Positions 61,001 through 64,000 of a stretch of DNA of 64,000 bases are shown piece after piece (position 1 is the stretch's first letter; each line of letters opens with the position of its first letter). The notes beneath the pieces were generated by a model that saw only the letters and a list, made by a program, of their open reading frames with translations, did no database searches and was not told the DNA's origin. Origin of the DNA: Pseudomonas mediterranea CFBP 5447 (GTDB lineage: Bacteria > Pseudomonadota > Gammaproteobacteria > Pseudomonadales > Pseudomonadaceae); assembly GCF_000774145.1 (NCBI RefSeq), contig NZ_KN322987.1, positions 498,756 to 562,755 on the forward strand. The letters run 5' to 3'. A program made the position numbers and the translations under genes.

Positions 61001-62140
61001 GTGAGCAAATTGAAACTGCACAACGTGAACAAACAATTGGGCGGCGCACGCATTCTGCGCGACGTCAGCCTGGACATCGCGGCGGGTGAGTTCGTGGTGT
61101 TCGTCGGCCCTTCCGGTTGCGGAAAATCGACCTTGCTGCGTCTGATCGCCGGGTTGGACTCGATCTGTGACGGCGACCTGCTGATCGACGGCCGCCGGGT
61201 CAACGACCTGGAGCCACGCGAGCGTGGCGTCGGCATGGTGTTCCAGTCGTATGCGCTGTACCCGCACATGACCGTCTACGACAACATCAGTTTCGGGCTC
61301 AAACTGGCCAAGACCGAAAAAACCAGCCTGCGTGAGCGAGTGTTGAAAACCGCGCAGATCCTGCAATTGGACAAGCTCCTGCAACGCAAGCCGAAGGAGT
61401 TGTCGGGCGGCCAGCGTCAGCGGGTGGCCATGGGCAGGGCCATGGCGAGGGAGCCGGACATCCTGTTGTTCGATGAACCGCTGTCCAACCTGGATGCCTC
61501 CCTGCGGGTGCAGATGCGCAACGAAATCGCCCGGTTGCATGCCCGGCTGAGTTCGACCGTGATCTACGTCACCCACGATCAGGTCGAAGCGATGACCCTG
61601 GCCGACAAGATTGTCGTGCTCAACGGTGGTCGCATCGAACAGATTGGTTCGCCCCGTGATCTCTACGAGCGCCCGGCCAGCCGCTTTGTCGCCGGTTTCC
61701 TGGGCTCGCCCAGGATGAATTTTGTTCCAGCGTTCCTGCATGCGCCAGGGGAAACCAGCCTGGTCGAAAGCTTCGTGCTGGGCAAGACAGCCCTGCCCTT
61801 CGACAGCTCCGGCCTCGCGGCGGATACCCAGCTGAGCCTGGGGATTCGCCCGGAACACGTGACGCTGGAAGCCGCGTCGGGGTCCGCCGGCGTGGTGGTG
61901 ACCGGCGTCGAATACCTCGGCAGCGAAACCTATGTGCACGTCGATACCGGCCAGGACGAACCGCTGATCTGCCGTTGCGAGGTGAATGCAGGCTGGCAGA
62001 CCGGCGACCGGGTCAAGCTGCGCCTGGAAACCGACAACCTGCACCTGTTCGATGCCGATGGGGTGGCCTTGAAGCGCCACGCCTTTGAAACCCTGCCCGA
62101 CGGCGTGCCACTGCGCCCGGCACCCGCAGGCGCCCTATGA
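61001..62140 (+). CDS. Sugar ABC transporter ATPase (MalK/UgpC type)
   Basis: The 379-residue ATPase begins with GTG at 61001 (AAGGAACCCC upstream). It has Walker A GPSGCGKST (near residue 39), LSGGQRQRVAMGRAMAREPDILLFDEPLSNLDA and the switch histidine in VTHDQVEAM, followed by the C-terminal OB-like regulatory domain of the MalK group (residues 240-379) with LGIRPEHVTLE. It energises the two permeases. It overlaps the GH32 gene by four bases (ATGA), so transport and hydrolysis are linked. Confidence 0.96.
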   Translation: MSKLKLHNVNKQLGGARILRDVSLDIAAGEFVVFVGPSGCGKSTLLRLIAGLDSICDGDLLIDGRRVNDLEPRERGVGMVFQSYALYPHMTVYDNISFGLKLAKTEKTSLRERVLKTAQILQLDKLLQRKPKELSGGQRQRVAMGRAMAREPDILLFDEPLSNLDASLRVQMRNEIARLHARLSSTVIYVTHDQVEAMTLADKIVVLNGGRIEQIGSPRDLYERPASRFVAGFLGSPRMNFVPAFLHAPGETSLVESFVLGKTALPFDSSGLAADTQLSLGIRPEHVTLEAASGSAGVVVTGVEYLGSETYVHVDTGQDEPLICRCEVNAGWQTGDRVKLRLETDNLHLFDADGVALKRHAFETLPDGVPLRPAPAGAL

Positions 62141-63660
62141 CCTTGTCTTTGAATACCATGAACGCACCTATATCCCCAGCAACACTGTCCCCGGCCCTCG
62201 AACATGCGCAGCAAGCGCTGAGCGACGGCCTGTCCCGCGTCATCCAGGATTATCGGCCGGCCTATCACCTTGCCCCTGTGGCGGGCTGGATGAATGACCC
62301 TAACGGCGTGGTGTACTTCCGGGGCGAATACCATGTGTTCTATCAACACCACCCTTTCGAAGCAAAATGGGGCCCCATGTATTGGGGCCATGCCAAGAGC
62401 GCTGACCTGGTCCATTGGCAGCACTTGCCCATTGCCCTGGCGCCAGGCGACGACTTCGACCGCGACGGGTGTTTTTCCGGCAGCGCGGTGGTGTGCGGGG
62501 ATACCCTGGCGCTGATCTATACCGGGCATACCTGGCTGGGGGACGTGGGAGATGAACGCCTGATCCGGCAAGTGCAATGCCTGGCCACCAGCACCGACGG
62601 CATCCACTTCGTCAAACATGGCGCGGTGATCGAACGCCCGCCCGAGGACCCGATCATGCACTTTCGTGATCCCAAGGTCTGGAAGCAGGATGATCATTGG
62701 TACCTGATTGCCGGCGCCCGCCTGGGCGACAGGCCGCTGTTGCCGTTGTATCGCTCGGTTGATCTGCGCGCCTGGGAACTCCTCGATTATGTCGACCGGG
62801 GCGAAGAAGGCGACGGCTATATGTGGGAGTGTCCGGATCTGTTTCGCCTGGACGGCCGCGATGTGCTGCTGTACTCGCCTCAGGGCATGCATCCCCGGGG
62901 TTACGAACGGCTCAACAAGTACCAGACCGGTTACCGGGTAGGCCGGCTCGACAGCAAGTGGCACTTCAGCGGCGGGCCCTTCATCGAACTGGACAATGGC
63001 CATGATTTCTACGCTGCGCAAACACTGGAGGCCGCCGACGGTCGACGCCTGGTGTGGGCGTGGCTCGACATGTGGGAGAGCCCGATGCCGAGCCAGGCGC
63101 ATCACTGGTGCGGCATGCTCGGCCTGCCCCGCGAGCTTGAGTTGCATGGCGATCGCCTGCATGTGTTCCCGGCGCGGGAGCTGACTGCCTTGCGCCAGTT
63201 GCCGCTTCCAGGCACGCCACCGTGGGCCGGTTCGGGCATGCAAGGGGTGCCGCACATCAGCGGCGACCGGCTCGAACTCCAGGTGCATCTGGACCTGCTC
63301 GGCTGCACCGACGGGCACCTGGGCGTCGCCTTGCGCTGCAGCAGCGATGACGAGAACGCTGAACAGACCCTGCTCTACTACGATGGGGCATTGCAGCGCC
63401 TGGTGCTGGATCGCAGCCGCGCGGGGATGCCGGTCGACGGTCGGCGCAGCGTGCCGATAGACCTGGCGCTGGAGCAACTGCAATTGCGCGTGTTTCTCGA
63501 TCGTTCGTCCATTGAGGTGTTTGACCAGGACGGACGCTTCAGCCTCAGCAGCCGCCTCTATCCCCGCCCCGACAGCCTGGGGGTGAAGTTGCTGGCCAGC
63601 GGGTCCGGCGGGCGCGTCTCCATTTCCAGGGCATGGTCCCTGGGCTCGGGTTGGCTATGA
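62137..63660 (+). CDS. Glycoside hydrolase family 32 (sucrose/fructan hydrolase)
   Basis: The 507-residue enzyme has the GH32 catalytic set: nucleophile D54 in WMNDPNG, transition-state aspartate D178 in FRDPK and acid/base E231 in ECPD, with a beta-sandwich C-terminal domain (about 350-507). The N-terminus has no signal peptide, so it should act in the cytoplasm on imported sucrose or fructo-oligosaccharides, releasing fructose. Whether it cleaves sucrose or sucrose-6-phosphate cannot be read from sequence; an ABC importer gives unphosphorylated sugar, favouring sucrose itself. It is coupled to the ATPase gene. Confidence 0.95.
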   Translation: MTLSLNTMNAPISPATLSPALEHAQQALSDGLSRVIQDYRPAYHLAPVAGWMNDPNGVVYFRGEYHVFYQHHPFEAKWGPMYWGHAKSADLVHWQHLPIALAPGDDFDRDGCFSGSAVVCGDTLALIYTGHTWLGDVGDERLIRQVQCLATSTDGIHFVKHGAVIERPPEDPIMHFRDPKVWKQDDHWYLIAGARLGDRPLLPLYRSVDLRAWELLDYVDRGEEGDGYMWECPDLFRLDGRDVLLYSPQGMHPRGYERLNKYQTGYRVGRLDSKWHFSGGPFIELDNGHDFYAAQTLEAADGRRLVWAWLDMWESPMPSQAHHWCGMLGLPRELELHGDRLHVFPARELTALRQLPLPGTPPWAGSGMQGVPHISGDRLELQVHLDLLGCTDGHLGVALRCSSDDENAEQTLLYYDGALQRLVLDRSRAGMPVDGRRSVPIDLALEQLQLRVFLDRSSIEVFDQDGRFSLSSRLYPRPDSLGVKLLASGSGGRVSISRAWSLGSGWL

Positions 63661-63707
63661 ACGCCATCGTCGAAGTCGCGGGAAGCCTGGACCCTGTGTC
63701 ATGATTG

Positions 63708-63724
63708 CCCGTCAACCTGACGGG
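63708..63724. promoter_or_regulatory. Inverted repeat CCCGTCA-N3-TGACGGG before the LacI-family gene
   Basis: The two 7-base arms form a hairpin 11 bases before the regulator's ATG, in the 75-base gap after the GH32 gene. With no T-tract it is unlikely to be a terminator; it could be an operator or reduce translation of the regulator. Confidence 0.4.
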
Positions 63725-63735
63725 CCCCACCTCGC

Positions 63736-64000
63736 ATGACTTCAGTGAAAGACGTTGCACAGCTGGCCGGCGTGTCCCTGATGACGGTTTCTAGAGCGCT
63801 CAACAATCCGGAAAAACTGAGCGCCGAAACCCTCCAGCGGGTGCGTCGCGCCATTGATGAGCTGCAATTCGTACCGAGCCTGTCGGCGCGCCGAATGCGC
63901 GGCGACAACCTCCAGGCACGGACCATCGGCGTGTTCGCCCTGGACACCGCGACCACACCGTTCGCGGTGGAGCTGTTGCTGTCCATCGAACAGACCGCAC
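63736..64000 (+). CDS. LacI-family transcriptional regulator (5' part, 3' end outside window)
   Basis: From ATG 63736, the first 88 codons read MTSVKDVAQLAGVSLMTVSRALNNPEKLSAETLQRVRRAIDELQFVPSLSARRMRGD, a complete LacI helix-turn-helix and hinge. The start of the sugar-binding domain follows (RTIGVFALDTATTPFAVELLLSIEQ). It is the natural regulator of the porin/ABC/GH32 locus, probably repressing it until sucrose or fructose is present. The operator candidate is the GTTAACGTTAAC palindrome. Confidence 0.94.
   Translation, partial: MTSVKDVAQLAGVSLMTVSRALNNPEKLSAETLQRVRRAIDELQFVPSLSARRMRGDNLQARTIGVFALDTATTPFAVELLLSIEQTA

Noticed and set aside
60092..62080. 662-residue leftward open frame opposite permease and ATPase genes
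   Set aside because: The opposite strand has EAA loops, Walker A and LSGGQ motifs with overlapping starts and stops; the antisense frame has none.
1..64000. CRISPR array, tRNA, rRNA, prophage or insertion sequence
   Set aside because: The only repeated sequences are REP elements at gene ends; there are no regularly spaced direct repeats, no cloverleaf-like sequence I could support, and no transposase or phage structural gene.

Overview
The window looks like a chromosomal segment of a Pseudomonas of the fluorescens group. The basis is the high GC content, the aprX-inh-aprDEF-autotransporter-lipase operon typical of that group, frequent short palindromic REP elements of the two kinds usual there (cores GTGGCGAGGG... 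and GTGGGAGCGAGCCTGCTCGC), and many LysR regulators paired with oxidoreductases or MFS pumps. I saw no rRNA, tRNA, CRISPR array, transposase or prophage. Species-level placement is inference.

Layout. 1-6.3 kb: a chemotaxis receptor cut by the window edge, a MalY/PatB-type C-S lyase, a VOC protein, an SDR, a CinA-type amidase in an operon with two membrane proteins, and a Yip1-type membrane protein. 6.4-12.5 kb: a leftward, tightly packed operon of a haem-oxygenase-like iron enzyme, a methyltransferase, a YbdK-type carboxylate-amine ligase and the NHEJ ligase LigD. 12.8-17.1 kb: a cation/proton antiporter, two small membrane proteins and a hybrid histidine kinase with a duplicated PAS domain. 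17.2-21.3 kb: a two-gene DNA-repair unit, an XPD/DinG-type helicase with an N-terminal RecB/Cas4-like nuclease motif and a FAN1-type VRR-NUC nuclease. 21.4-33.6 kb: a small lipoprotein and the leftward exoenzyme operon: serralysin AprX, its inhibitor, the type I exporter AprD-AprE-AprF, a subtilase autotransporter and a family I.3 lipase. AprDEF would export both AprX and the lipase. An RsmA-like site covers the aprX ribosome binding site.

33.9-41.5 kb: LysR/MFS divergent pair, a DUF1652 protein with a clear terminator, a UvrD-like helicase and phosphoglucomutase. 41.5-45 kb: an unrecognised 495-residue protein flanked by a MocR-type regulator and a 94-residue small protein in a locally AT-richer stretch. 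45-54 kb: three regulator/enzyme loci (a zinc-free-looking quinone-oxidoreductase-type enzyme with LysR; SDR, SnoaL-like and Rid proteins with a DHA2 pump and LysR; an NmrA-type protein with LysR). 54-56 kb: an ABC exporter. 56-64 kb: a complete sucrose-type utilisation locus with an outer-membrane porin, ABC importer (binding protein, two permeases, ATPase), cytoplasmic GH32 fructosidase and the start of a LacI-family regulator, with a perfect GTTAACGTTAAC palindrome in the divergent promoter region.

The loci most worth follow-up are the iron enzyme/methyltransferase/ligase operon ending in ligD, the nuclease-helicase/FAN1 pair, and the unrecognised 94-aa/495-aa/MocR group.
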